A stretch of DNA of 64,000 bases. Origin: Lachnospiraceae bacterium. GTDB taxonomy: Bacteria; Bacillota; Clostridia; Lachnospirales; Lachnospiraceae. The DNA lies in the NCBI GenBank assembly GCA_900766925.1, contig CAAFXG010000530.1:12523-76522 (forward strand). Reading direction: 5' to 3'. This document shows positions 43,082-52,482 of this stretch, piece by piece (position 1 is the stretch's first letter; each line of letters opens with the position of its first letter). The position numbers and the translations under genes are program-made. The notes beneath the pieces were generated by a model. It worked only from the letters and a program-made list of their open reading frames with translations. It did no database searches and was not told the DNA's origin.

Positions 43082-44776
43082 TTAGTTTTTGTCTATATCA
43101 GGATTATCCATAACCAATCTGCCTCTGCCATGCTCCTTACCATAGTACATCGCCTTGTCGGCTCTGCTAACCAAAAGCTCAGTATTGCTACATATTGACG
43201 GATATGTAGTAAATCCTATACACACATTAATCGAAAAAACAGTATCATTAAAGGGTATCTTCACTGCTCTAATTTCTGAATGCATCTCCTCCAGCACAGA
43301 AAGCATATCCCTTTCATTATATCCAGGCAATACAAGAAGAAATTCTTCACCACCATATCTACAGCAAAATCCATTATATTTTATTGCGTATTTCTCAGCT
43401 GTAGCCGCAACACTCTTTATTACCTCATCACCGGTAAGATGTCCGTAAGTATCATTTACATTCTTAAACTTATCTATGTCAAAGAGTGCAACTGAAAGAA
43501 ATTCATTGTTTTCTTCCGCTTTCTTCGATGCATTAGCAATTAACTCATTGAAATACAGTCTGTTATAAATTCCTGTAAGTCCATCCTTTCTTGCCATATC
43601 CTGAGTCTTCAGGTATAAAAGCGTACTCTTAAGAGTAATGTTAAGCTCCGCAATACAAGATTCATAGTAATTAAGTCCACTATCAAAGAAGTCAACCTTA
43701 TCTGAACCAACCATCATTAATCCTACTATTCTGTCAGCACCAACAATAGGTAGTGCAGCAAAGGTTTTCATATTTGCATCACCGATAAACTTATACTGTT
43801 CCAATGCAGTACCGGTTATTATAACCGGATTTGACTGTCTTGAAAGCATATCGCTATATATTCTTGAGATTTCTTTTTTGAGGCGCTGTTCCATAGAAGT
43901 ATAATTTGACTTAATCACGATGCTTGGCTGACTATTCATATATACATCTTTGTCAATGTAAATTGCACATATCTTTGCCTTTTTTATCTCAACTATTGCA
44001 TCAGACATTACATTAAGACATTTCAGAATATCAGTAGTTGATGCCATATACTTCATAAGATCAGTCTGAGATTTAATCTCTTTGTTATTCTGTTCCAAAT
44101 TTCTTATAGCTTTGGCAAGATCAATCTTCTGATAATTAATCTGCTCATTAATTGCTTTAACCCTCTCCTGATATTCCAATAATTTTTCATTGTCTGATTC
44201 CACATGAGAAAGCTTAAGTTTAAGCTTATTTATCTCCATTGAGCATGTATCATTTTGGAGAGACATCCATGATATGATAAAGAATATGGCAACATACACT
44301 ACTATATGTGTAAGTATATAGCATAGCCATGTAGCCTGACTCATAGACGCATATGCTATCACAGCATTTACAAAAACCGGTCCAATAAGCATTATTTTTC
44401 TAATTGACAAAGTAGTTTTGTCATAATCTGTTCCATATATTGCGAACTCAATGGACAAAATAAAAACAACTGCAATTATACTTGTTATCACAATCACATT
44501 GACACCAACTATCGGCTCTAACGCATTAAATGCAAGAAGCTCTAAATATCTTGCCGTATAGAATACATTCATGGACTCAAAATAATGTGCTTTAAAAAGG
44601 AAAAAGTCTGCAAGCATAATAAACAGCACAACAAGACAGAATATTACTACTCTGTCTGTGTTATCAGTAAACTTTAACAATCTCGTAAGTACAGCTATTA
44701 TCATTAAAATTGTATAAAGCACATTATGAAACGCCAAATGATGAATTATGAAATTATCAAGCTTAAAATCGCTCAT
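43082..44776 (-). CDS. Membrane diguanylate cyclase (GAF-GGDEF)
   Basis: 564 aa. About five to six membrane segments (15-170), a coiled coil (about 180-240), a GAF-like region (about 250-385; TFAALPIVGADRIVGLMMVG) and a C-terminal GGDEF domain with RKDGLTGIYNR, FDIDKFKNVNDTYGH and the active site RYGGEEF (GGEEF at 475-479). It should make cyclic di-GMP. The RxxD inhibitory site normally five residues before GGDEF is not seen, so product feedback by that route is unlikely. It starts 8 bp after the FtsA-like gene. Confidence 0.92.
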   Translation of the reverse strand: MSDFKLDNFIIHHLAFHNVLYTILMIIAVLTRLLKFTDNTDRVVIFCLVVLFIMLADFFLFKAHYFESMNVFYTARYLELLAFNALEPIVGVNVIVITSIIAVVFILSIEFAIYGTDYDKTTLSIRKIMLIGPVFVNAVIAYASMSQATWLCYILTHIVVYVAIFFIISWMSLQNDTCSMEINKLKLKLSHVESDNEKLLEYQERVKAINEQINYQKIDLAKAIRNLEQNNKEIKSQTDLMKYMASTTDILKCLNVMSDAIVEIKKAKICAIYIDKDVYMNSQPSIVIKSNYTSMEQRLKKEISRIYSDMLSRQSNPVIITGTALEQYKFIGDANMKTFAALPIVGADRIVGLMMVGSDKVDFFDSGLNYYESCIAELNITLKSTLLYLKTQDMARKDGLTGIYNRLYFNELIANASKKAEENNEFLSVALFDIDKFKNVNDTYGHLTGDEVIKSVAATAEKYAIKYNGFCCRYGGEEFLLVLPGYNERDMLSVLEEMHSEIRAVKIPFNDTVFSINVCIGFTTYPSICSNTELLVSRADKAMYYGKEHGRGRLVMDNPDIDKN

Positions 44777-44784
44777 AATTTATC

Positions 44785-46896
44785 TCACTTCTCCCAATAT
44801 ATATCAATTATCGCACCATCATGCAGGGTTTCGGTATATTCCGCATGATGACCATCAATTTCAGTTACAAGCCTTGTACCATGCACATTCTGAAGGTCAA
44901 AAGGATAAAAATCAAATATATCAACAAACATATATGATGACTTTCCGCTCATTACTACCGGCTGTTTATTGACTACAACCATCATATCTCTGACAGGTAA
45001 TTCCTTAGCCTCGTCCCTTGCTTCCTCATCTGTCTGTGCTTCAATTATAGACTCATCAATTGCAAGCTCCTCTTGTCTTTGCTTGCGTTGTATACGTTCT
45101 TCCTCAGTCTCCTCCGGTAAATCCGTAAATTTCACTTCATCATTCCATGTGACAACAAAATTATCATAAATTTTATCCTCACCTGTGGCTTCTTTGTTAT
45201 TAATCATAACAACTGTCTCCGGATGGACATCCATATAGGCGAACAACTGCTCTAAGGTATAGTAAGACTGCATCTCAATCACATCACCGTCACAGATATT
45301 ATACAGTCTTGATTCCGGTTTTCCGTTAACTAATGCAAACTTTGGACATGTAATATATGTATTATTTACCTTAAAATTAAGTACTCCGCTGTATTCAGGT
45401 AATGATTCAAGCAATATCTCAGCCGATTTACCCTCCGTTGATGTCTCAATCTCAATTCTGTCGTTGGCTTCAATAACGGCATTCATGCCTACAATATCAC
45501 CATTTCTCCTGATAACGGCAGCTTCTCCGTTGTATCCTCTTACTATTCTTGATTTACCGTTAATCCTAAATGTAATATCTGCTCCGCGTTTAGGGAAAAG
45601 GTCTTCGTTTGGCAGACCATACTGTACTGCTGCATCAAAAATAGTCAGCTTGTTATTATTATATAATTTGATACGCTCACCATTAACATTTACAAAAATA
45701 AAATTATTCTTCTGGTCAAAATAATTAAGACAAATTCCTACCGGAGTAACATAAAGAGAGTCTTTCTTAAAATCCTCAATCAGGAAATTAATATCATTCA
45801 TAACCTCCTGACCTCTTAAGGCAACCCTTTCCTCCATAATTCCAAGAGACTTGGCAAGATAACCGGTAAAGCCTGTGAGCTTACCGCCACCACCTACGAC
45901 AAAAACTGCACTGACAGCTTCACCGCAATTAAGCTCAATTATTTTGGCAGCAATCTTTGAAGTAATATCCTTCATTATTTTATCAAGGGTATCAAGGATT
46001 TCACCGGGCGTTATCTTATGACTTATACCCATAATATCCTTATATGAGATTGTCTTTCGCTTTATACCTGCAGTTTTAAGTTTTTCAGCGGTTTCAAAAT
46101 CAATAAGATACTTCTTCACCAGTTCTTCCGTAAGCTCGTCACCGGCAGCCGGAATCATACCATAACCAATTATACTTCCATCCTTGGTTATACAGATATC
46201 TGAGGTTCCTGCTCCAACATCAACAAGCGCAATATTAAGCAGTCTAAAATGCTCCGGAATTGCAACATTAATTGCAGCGATAGGCTCCAATGTAAGATTA
46301 GACACATATAAGCCGGCCTGCTCTACAGCCGCATAAAGGCTGCTGACAACCTCTTCAGGAAGAAAGGTAGCAAGTACATCTGCTCCAATCTTCGTCCCCT
46401 TGTGTCCTTCAAGATTAAGAATTTCGTAATCATTCAAATAATATTTGACCACTGTGTATCCTACACAGTAATATTTAACATCATCTTTACTCTCAGACAA
46501 TTCCTCAAGAATAATATCATGTGCTTTTTCAACACCAATCAAATCTATTGAGTGAATATATTCCTGTGTAATTGTTGTATTTTCACTAAATTCATAGTCG
46601 CCATGACCCACAGCCGTCTTAAGCACACGACCGGCTGCAGCAATACACACATCAGTAAGTTTTCTACCGCCAAGCTGCTTTTCTAATTCATTTTTGACAT
46701 AGCAAATATCTTCACTAACCTTATTTATATCATGAATCTGTCCGTCAATCATGGAACGGGTATCATGATATTTTACAGCCATGGCCACTACATTAAATTT
46801 ATTCTGTTCCTTATATCCAACTGTACCAACAATACTTCTCGTACCAATATCAAGTCCAAAAACCAGGGGTTCAGGATACTTAGTAACTGCAGCCAT
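44785..46896 (-). CDS. FtsA-like ASKHA protein with long C-terminal extension
   Basis: 703 aa, well above the ~420 of FtsA. The first ~390 residues are an FtsA/PilM-type actin fold: VFGLDIGTRSIVGTVGY, LEPIAAINVAIPE, ALVDVGAGTSDICI, and VFVVGGGGKLTGF. The remaining ~310 residues are beta-rich with repeated VNGERIKLYNN- and FRINGKSRIVRG-type hairpins, a charged Glu/Arg stretch near 605-640 and a C-terminal YWEK; I cannot assign them. There is no clear amphipathic membrane-targeting helix at the C-terminus, so it is likely a paralogue of cell-division FtsA with a separate role. GGAGG lies six bases before the ATG. It follows coaE by 28 bp. Confidence 0.82.
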   Translation of the reverse strand: MAAVTKYPEPLVFGLDIGTRSIVGTVGYKEQNKFNVVAMAVKYHDTRSMIDGQIHDINKVSEDICYVKNELEKQLGGRKLTDVCIAAAGRVLKTAVGHGDYEFSENTTITQEYIHSIDLIGVEKAHDIILEELSESKDDVKYYCVGYTVVKYYLNDYEILNLEGHKGTKIGADVLATFLPEEVVSSLYAAVEQAGLYVSNLTLEPIAAINVAIPEHFRLLNIALVDVGAGTSDICITKDGSIIGYGMIPAAGDELTEELVKKYLIDFETAEKLKTAGIKRKTISYKDIMGISHKITPGEILDTLDKIMKDITSKIAAKIIELNCGEAVSAVFVVGGGGKLTGFTGYLAKSLGIMEERVALRGQEVMNDINFLIEDFKKDSLYVTPVGICLNYFDQKNNFIFVNVNGERIKLYNNNKLTIFDAAVQYGLPNEDLFPKRGADITFRINGKSRIVRGYNGEAAVIRRNGDIVGMNAVIEANDRIEIETSTEGKSAEILLESLPEYSGVLNFKVNNTYITCPKFALVNGKPESRLYNICDGDVIEMQSYYTLEQLFAYMDVHPETVVMINNKEATGEDKIYDNFVVTWNDEVKFTDLPEETEEERIQRKQRQEELAIDESIIEAQTDEEARDEAKELPVRDMMVVVNKQPVVMSGKSSYMFVDIFDFYPFDLQNVHGTRLVTEIDGHHAEYTETLHDGAIIDIYWEK

Positions 46897-46924
46897 AAGC
46901 TTCCTCCCGATATCAAAACATTAT

Positions 46925-47545
46925 TTAGTTCATTATATCACTTTCTAATAATTTATTCAACCGCACTTCTAGTTGTTTTGATGAATTTTCATAGTCAAAT
47001 TGATTATTTATCGTATAATTTGCATATTTTTTGTAGTATTCATCCGGTTCCTGACTATCAAACATTGCTATACATTTTTCACGTGTATATCCCCTTGACT
47101 CAATCAGACGCTTAATTCTTTCTTCCCTGTCAACCCATATATACCATATTTCATCGCAAATTTCTTTATAACCATCCTGGATTAACAATGCTGCTTCAAT
47201 TACAAAAAGCCTGCACTTTTTTTGATTTTCCGCTTCACTTATCTGACTCTTTATTTCTTCCTTAACCAGAGGATGGGACAGCTTGTTGAGCAAAGCAAGC
47301 TTTTTATTATCATTAAACACAATTTCTCCAAGCTTTGTTCTGTCTATTTCATATGGATATTCCTTTGATAATATTTCACGTCCAAAACTCTTAACAATTG
47401 CATTATATATTTCCTTTTGAGGTTCCATTAACTCATGAGCCAACTTATCAGCCTCAATTATATATGCATCATAATTGTTTTTCAGGTCATAGAGTACACG
47501 GCTCTTACCTGAACCTACACCGCCTGTTATTCCCAATACTATCAT
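46925..47545 (-). CDS. coaE: Dephospho-CoA kinase
   Basis: 206 aa. P-loop GITGGVGSGKSRV at the N-terminus, ADKLAHELM, LSHPLVKEEI and the lid RIKRLIESRGYTREKC. It phosphorylates dephospho-CoA to CoA. The 17-bp gap after polA repeats the common polA-coaE pairing. GGAG precedes the ATG. Confidence 0.95.
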   Translation of the reverse strand: MIVLGITGGVGSGKSRVLYDLKNNYDAYIIEADKLAHELMEPQKEIYNAIVKSFGREILSKEYPYEIDRTKLGEIVFNDNKKLALLNKLSHPLVKEEIKSQISEAENQKKCRLFVIEAALLIQDGYKEICDEIWYIWVDREERIKRLIESRGYTREKCIAMFDSQEPDEYYKKYANYTINNQFDYENSSKQLEVRLNKLLESDIMN

Positions 47546-47562
47546 ATACTTTTCTCCAAATT

Positions 47563-50190
47563 CTATTTTGCATCGTACCAGCTGTCACCACAATGCATAT
47601 CAACAATTAAAGGCACCTTTAACTGTGCCGCATTCATCATGTCAGACACCAGAATATCTTTAACCTCATCTATCTCATCCTTTGCAGTCTCAATTAAAAG
47701 CTCATCATGAATCTGCAAAACAAGCCTTGATTTTAAATTTCTCTTTTTGAGCTCAGAATTCACACGAATCATGGCAATTTTGATAATATCCGCTGCAGTT
47801 CCCTGAATAGGCGAATTCATTGCTGCTCTCTCACCAAAGCTTCTTGTCATAAAATTCGAAGAAGCAAGCTCAGGCAAAGGTCTGCGTCTTCCAAACATTG
47901 TTACAGAATAGCCTCTTTTCTTGGCATCAGCCACCGCCTCGTCAAGAAAATGTTTTACCCCTCCATAGGTTTCAAAATATTTTTCAATATATCCCTCTGC
48001 TTCCTTGCGCGATATATCCAGGTCCTGGCCTAAACCAAATGAACTGATTCCATACACTATTCCAAAATTCACAGCCTTGGCCCTTCGTCTCATGAGGCTG
48101 TCAACCTTATCTATAGGCACACCAAATACCTCCGATGCGGTAATTGAATGTATATCCGTTCCCTTATGATATGCCTGAATCAATGTGTCATCATTAGAAA
48201 AATGTGCAAGAACTCGGAGCTCAATCTGTGAATAATCCGCATCCAAAAATACATAACCATCCTCAGGAATAAATACCTTTCTTATTTCCCTGCCTAAAGG
48301 AAGCCTCGTTGGAATGTTCTGCAGGTTAGGTTCTGTTGAGCTTATTCTTCCTGTCGCTGTTACTGTCTGATTGAACTTTCCATGTATTCTTCCGTCTTCC
48401 CTTATATAAGAGGACATCCCCTCCACATATGTCGAGTTAAGTTTGGTAAGTTGCCTGTATTCCAGTATTTCATCAATAATAGGGTGTTCACCACTAAGCT
48501 TTTCCAAAACCTCCACACTTGTCGAATAACCGGTTTTTGTCTTTTTTCCACTCTTTAATCCCAAATCCTCAAAAAGGACTTCACCAAGCTGTCTGGTTGA
48601 ATTAATATTAAAGCTCTTTCCTGCATGCATGTAAATACTGTTAATCAGCTCATCAATCCTTGTCTTAAGATTGTCACCATACCTTCTGAGTGCATCTGCA
48701 TCTACCCGTATACCATTTTTCTCCATATCATACAGAGAATAAACACATGGCAACTCAATTTTACTATATAAATCATACATTTCTGCATCATCAATCGCAG
48801 CCTTAATTTTACCGTATGCCATATAAGGTACCAGAGACATAAATGCAATATAATCAGATATATTTGCATCACTAAGAGAGAAATAGTTAATTTCCTGTTT
48901 ACCTACAAGCTCCTTAAAACCAGGTAAGCTTATACCCAGATAATCTCTTGCAATATCATCATATGAATAAGTCTCCTTTAAAGGATTAAGAAGATATGCT
49001 GCAACCTTGCAGTCAAATACATTATGGTTCTCATTTAAAGGTATATACTTAAGTATGGCTTTAACATCAAGACATACAAGTACCTTCTCACATGCAAGGT
49101 CTGTCAACAAATCCGATATCATTTCAATTGTAATACCATCCATGATTCTAAATATATAAACTCTGTTTTTATTGCAACAAATCGAAGCTGCTATAGCCTC
49201 ACCGTTTCCTTCTATGACTGAAAATGATATTACATCTGATTTTTTGATGATATCCAAAGCATTACGATAATGCTCGGCATCATCTATATTTTCTATATCA
49301 AAATTAAGTTTTTCTTCTTTTTCGACGCCATCAAACTTACCCAAAAGACTTTTAAATTCCAGCTCGCTAAACAATTCATAGGATTGTTTATTAAATGCAT
49401 CCTTATAAAGCATGTCATCAAGCGATATATCCAGTTTACAATCCAGCTTAATGGTAGCAAGCTCCTTTGACATGTATGCCTGTTTCTTAAATTGCTCAAG
49501 ATTATCACGCATTTTGCTCTTCTTCATTGAATCAATTGCAGCGTAAATATTATCCAGTGAACCAAATTCCTGTAAAAGCTTTGAAGCTGTTTTCTCGCCA
49601 ATCCCCGGTACACCCGGAATATTATCTGAGGCATCTCCCATCAGCCCCTTCATATCAATAAATGTGACCGGATCTACTCCATATGCATTCTTAACATCAT
49701 CCGAATAATAATGTTCAATTACTGTTTTACCTGCCTTAGTTTTAGGCAGCTTTATTTTGATTTTATCAGTGGCAAGCTGTAGCAAATCCCTGTCTCCTGA
49801 AAGTACAGTGACCTCGTACCCTGCATTATCACCTATTCTTGACAATGTTCCAAGAATATCATCAGCCTCATAGCCTTCGTGCTCGATGGTCGTTATATTC
49901 ATCGCATGCAATACCTCTTTGATTAGAGGGATCTGTTCACGCAGTTCATCCGGCATGGGCTTTCTTGTTCCCTTATATTCAGGAAACATTTCATGTCTGA
50001 ATGTGGGATGCTTAACATCAAAAGCCACACACATATGTGTTATATTTTCTTCTTCAACTGCCTTAAGCATAATATTAATGAAACCAAGCACAGCATTTGT
50101 ATGTCTGCCGTCTGACGTTGTCAAATCAGGCAATCCATAAAACGCTCTGTTCAAAATACTATTTCCATCTACTAATAATAATTTATTCAT
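47563..50190 (-). CDS. polA: DNA polymerase I
   Basis: 875 aa from ATG 50190, five bases after TGAGG; a GTG two codons earlier is less likely. The 5' nuclease domain (about 1-290; LVDGNSILNRAFYGLPD, GLMGDASDNIPGVPGIG) is intact. The middle 3'-5' exonuclease-like domain (about 310-460) has lost the DxE pair (ISFSVIEG in its place), so proofreading is probably absent, as in Bacillus Pol I. The polymerase domain has motif A DYSQIELRVLAH, motif B RRAKAVNFGIVYGIS and motif C QIHDELLIE. It fills gaps in repair and lagging-strand synthesis. It starts 7 bp after the zinc-finger gene. Confidence 0.96.
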   Translation of the reverse strand: MNKLLLVDGNSILNRAFYGLPDLTTSDGRHTNAVLGFINIMLKAVEEENITHMCVAFDVKHPTFRHEMFPEYKGTRKPMPDELREQIPLIKEVLHAMNITTIEHEGYEADDILGTLSRIGDNAGYEVTVLSGDRDLLQLATDKIKIKLPKTKAGKTVIEHYYSDDVKNAYGVDPVTFIDMKGLMGDASDNIPGVPGIGEKTASKLLQEFGSLDNIYAAIDSMKKSKMRDNLEQFKKQAYMSKELATIKLDCKLDISLDDMLYKDAFNKQSYELFSELEFKSLLGKFDGVEKEEKLNFDIENIDDAEHYRNALDIIKKSDVISFSVIEGNGEAIAASICCNKNRVYIFRIMDGITIEMISDLLTDLACEKVLVCLDVKAILKYIPLNENHNVFDCKVAAYLLNPLKETYSYDDIARDYLGISLPGFKELVGKQEINYFSLSDANISDYIAFMSLVPYMAYGKIKAAIDDAEMYDLYSKIELPCVYSLYDMEKNGIRVDADALRRYGDNLKTRIDELINSIYMHAGKSFNINSTRQLGEVLFEDLGLKSGKKTKTGYSTSVEVLEKLSGEHPIIDEILEYRQLTKLNSTYVEGMSSYIREDGRIHGKFNQTVTATGRISSTEPNLQNIPTRLPLGREIRKVFIPEDGYVFLDADYSQIELRVLAHFSNDDTLIQAYHKGTDIHSITASEVFGVPIDKVDSLMRRRAKAVNFGIVYGISSFGLGQDLDISRKEAEGYIEKYFETYGGVKHFLDEAVADAKKRGYSVTMFGRRRPLPELASSNFMTRSFGERAAMNSPIQGTAADIIKIAMIRVNSELKKRNLKSRLVLQIHDELLIETAKDEIDEVKDILVSDMMNAAQLKVPLIVDMHCGDSWYDAK

Positions 50191-50197
50191 AAACACC

Positions 50198-50758
50198 TCA
50201 ATTATCTGTGATTTTGTCTAATTCCTTTTCGATGTTATCATTTATATAAGAATGTGCCAGATTATAATCATGCACCCGCTCATAAAATGTAATCTCCCGC
50301 GGTTTTTCCTCATGTGCATTCATTATAACTATATCATCCCCACACATATTAATATAATCAGCAAAATTATCATAAAAAAAAGTCTCTCCCTGTGCCTGCT
50401 TCTTCATTCTCTGTTCAATATTATATACTTTATTCAGACAGGCATTATAAAATACAAGAACGGCAAACACAGCCGCAATCAAAAACACACCAAAAGTAGA
50501 TAATTTAAATCGTTTAACAGTTTTTACCTTGTTTTCAATTCTGTTTAATTCATTATTTAGATCTTTTTTGAAATCCTGAGATAATTCTTCATTGTTGTCC
50601 ACCTGTCGTATTCCTACAATAAGTGTATAATATATCTCCAGCTCCTCAGAACAATTTGGGCAATATCGCATATGACGCACGAATTCTGTCACCTTATCAT
50701 CAGGAAGCTTTTTTTCTATAAAAGCCATAATATTCGATTGTGCTTCAAGACAAGTCAT
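50198..50758 (-). CDS. Anti-sigma-factor-like zinc-finger membrane protein
   Basis: 186 aa from ATG 50758, seven bases after GAGGTG; an earlier TTG at 50764 is less likely. The N-terminus has a putative zinc finger of the zf-HC2 type (HMRYCPNCSEEL, HxxxCxxC), then a Lys-rich linker and one membrane helix (about 86-108; FGVFLIAAVFAVLVFY) and an outside C-terminal part of ~75 residues. Such proteins often bind and restrain an ECF sigma factor; none is adjacent. It is directly upstream of polA, so its role may be unrelated to it. Confidence 0.7.
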   Translation of the reverse strand: MTCLEAQSNIMAFIEKKLPDDKVTEFVRHMRYCPNCSEELEIYYTLIVGIRQVDNNEELSQDFKKDLNNELNRIENKVKTVKRFKLSTFGVFLIAAVFAVLVFYNACLNKVYNIEQRMKKQAQGETFFYDNFADYINMCGDDIVIMNAHEEKPREITFYERVHDYNLAHSYINDNIEKELDKITDN

Positions 50759-50795
50759 AACCAATCACCTCAAATTACTAATTCACAAGCAGCCT

Positions 50796-50836
50796 TTAAA
50801 AACATAAGAACCCGGACCACACCGATCCAGGTTCTT
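50796..50836 (-). terminator. ilvC terminator
   Basis: On the minus strand an 11-bp stem, AAGAACCTGGA with TCCGGGTTCTT (one G-U), 8-nt loop, followed by ATGTTTTTAAA, 14 bp after the ilvC stop. Confidence 0.8.
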
Positions 50837-50850
50837 AAAATCATTTAATC

Positions 50851-51870
50851 TTAGTTATCGATGAGCTTTCCTTCACCATTCCAGCTATATAACTTACGAA
50901 TCTCCTCACCAACCTGCTCAGCCGGATGCTCAGAAGCAAGCTTTCTTAATGCCTTGAAGTGAGCCTGTCCACCGGCCTGTGACATATCAAGAAGGAAGTC
51001 CTTAGCAAATGTACCATCCTGAATATCAGAAAGCACCTTCTTCATAGCCTTCTTTGTATCCTCTGTAATAATCTTAGGACCTGTAATATAGTCACCATAC
51101 TCAGCCGTATTTGAAATAGAATATCTCATACCTGCAAAACCTGACTGGTAAATAAGATCTACGATAAGCTTCATCTCATGAATACACTCAAAGTATGCAT
51201 TTCTTGGGTCGTAGCCTGCCTCGCAAAGTGTCTCAAAACCAGCCTGCATAAGAGCACATACACCACCACAAAGAACTGCCTGCTCACCAAAGAGGTCTGT
51301 CTCTGTCTCTGTTCTGAAGTTTGTCTCAAGAACACCTGCTCTTGCTCCTCCAATACCAAGTGCATAAGCAAGTGCAATATCCTGAGCCTTACCTGTAGCA
51401 TCCTGATGTACTGCGATAAGACAAGGAACACCCTTACCTGCCTGATACTCAGAACGTACTGTATGTCCAGGTCCCTTAGGTGCAATCATAGTAACATCAA
51501 CATCCTTAGGTGGAATAATCTGATTAAAGTGAATATTGAAGCCGTGTGCGAACATAAGCATGTTACCAGGCTCAAGATTTGGCTCAATGTCTTTCTTATA
51601 TAAGCCTGCCTGTAACTCATCATTGATAAGAATCATGATAATATCAGCTATCTTTGCAGCCTCTGCTGCTGTATATACCTTGAAGCCCTGTGCCTCAGCC
51701 TTTGCCCATGATTTGCTTCCCTCATAAAGACCAATGATAACATTGCATCCTGAGTCCTTCAGGTTAAGAGCGTGTGCATGACCCTGGCTACCATAACCAA
51801 TAATTGCAATTGTCTTACCATCTAACATTGATAAGTTACAATCTTCCTGATAAAAAATATTTGCTGCCAT
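50851..51870 (-). CDS. ilvC: Ketol-acid reductoisomerase
   Basis: 339 aa, class I length. NADPH site IIGYGSQGHAHALNLKDSG at the N-terminus, then MIAPKGPGHTVRSEYQAG, and the metal-binding C-terminal domain with DLFGEQAVLCGG and AYFECIHEMKLIVDLI. It carries out the second step of branched-chain amino acid synthesis. It lies 70 bp after ilvN with a small hairpin in between, and ends at a strong terminator. AGGAGG precedes the ATG. Confidence 0.97.
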   Translation of the reverse strand: MAANIFYQEDCNLSMLDGKTIAIIGYGSQGHAHALNLKDSGCNVIIGLYEGSKSWAKAEAQGFKVYTAAEAAKIADIIMILINDELQAGLYKKDIEPNLEPGNMLMFAHGFNIHFNQIIPPKDVDVTMIAPKGPGHTVRSEYQAGKGVPCLIAVHQDATGKAQDIALAYALGIGGARAGVLETNFRTETETDLFGEQAVLCGGVCALMQAGFETLCEAGYDPRNAYFECIHEMKLIVDLIYQSGFAGMRYSISNTAEYGDYITGPKIITEDTKKAMKKVLSDIQDGTFAKDFLLDMSQAGGQAHFKALRKLASEHPAEQVGEEIRKLYSWNGEGKLIDN

Positions 51871-51906
51871 TTTTTATTTCCTCCTAAATTATTTAAAAAA
51901 TGTATA

Positions 51907-51932
51907 GTTATTACTTGTATGTAAGTAATGAC
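51907..51932 (-). promoter_or_regulatory. Small hairpin between ilvN and ilvC
   Basis: ATTACTT pairs with AAGTAAT (7 bp plus two pairs past a mismatch) on the minus strand, followed by TATACATTTTTT. It could be a weak intercistronic terminator or processing site that sets the ilvC level; no leader peptide is seen. Confidence 0.4.
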
Positions 51933-51940
51933 ATCTTATT

Positions 51941-52432
51941 TTATTCTGATACCGCATTACCTCTTATAAGACCGGTTAATCCGGTTCTAACCATCTCTTC
52001 TATCTCAAAGCCATCAAGTAATGCAATAAATGCCTCCATCTTGTTGACATTACCTGTAAGCTCAATCATAACAGAGTCCTTCGCCACATCAACAACCTTA
52101 GCTCTGAAAACGTCTGTAAGCGAAATAATCTGCTGTCTCTCCTCAAGCGATGCCTTAACCTTAACAAGCAAAAGCTCACGACATACTGAATCCCCATCCT
52201 TAAGCTCAGTCACAGAAATAACTTCCTCCAGCTTATTTAGCTGTTTCTTAATCTGACTAAGAATTCTATCATCACCGCTTACAGCAACCGTCATACGGGA
52301 ATATTTTGGATTCTCCGTTATACCAACGGATAAGCTGTCTATATTATATCCTCTGCGGCTGAACATTCCGGCAACCCTGCTAAGTACACCTGAAGTATTA
52401 TCAACCAATAATGATAAAACCATTTTCTTCAT
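51941..52432 (-). CDS. ilvN: Acetolactate synthase small (regulatory) subunit
   Basis: 163 aa: an N-terminal ACT domain (LSLLVDNTSGVLSRVAGMFS, RRGYNIDSLSVG) and the C-terminal ACT-like half (VDVAKDSVMIELTGNVNKME). It confers valine feedback on the IlvB catalytic subunit. No ilvB is beside it; the gene just upstream is metH (50 bp). AGGTGG precedes the ATG. The pairing with ilvC is typical. Confidence 0.93.
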   Translation of the reverse strand: MKKMVLSLLVDNTSGVLSRVAGMFSRRGYNIDSLSVGITENPKYSRMTVAVSGDDRILSQIKKQLNKLEEVISVTELKDGDSVCRELLLVKVKASLEERQQIISLTDVFRAKVVDVAKDSVMIELTGNVNKMEAFIALLDGFEIEEMVRTGLTGLIRGNAVSE

Positions 52433-52482
52433 GTAATGTATCCACCTTTTCTCAAAAATTCATTAAGCTTTATTTTACCCTT

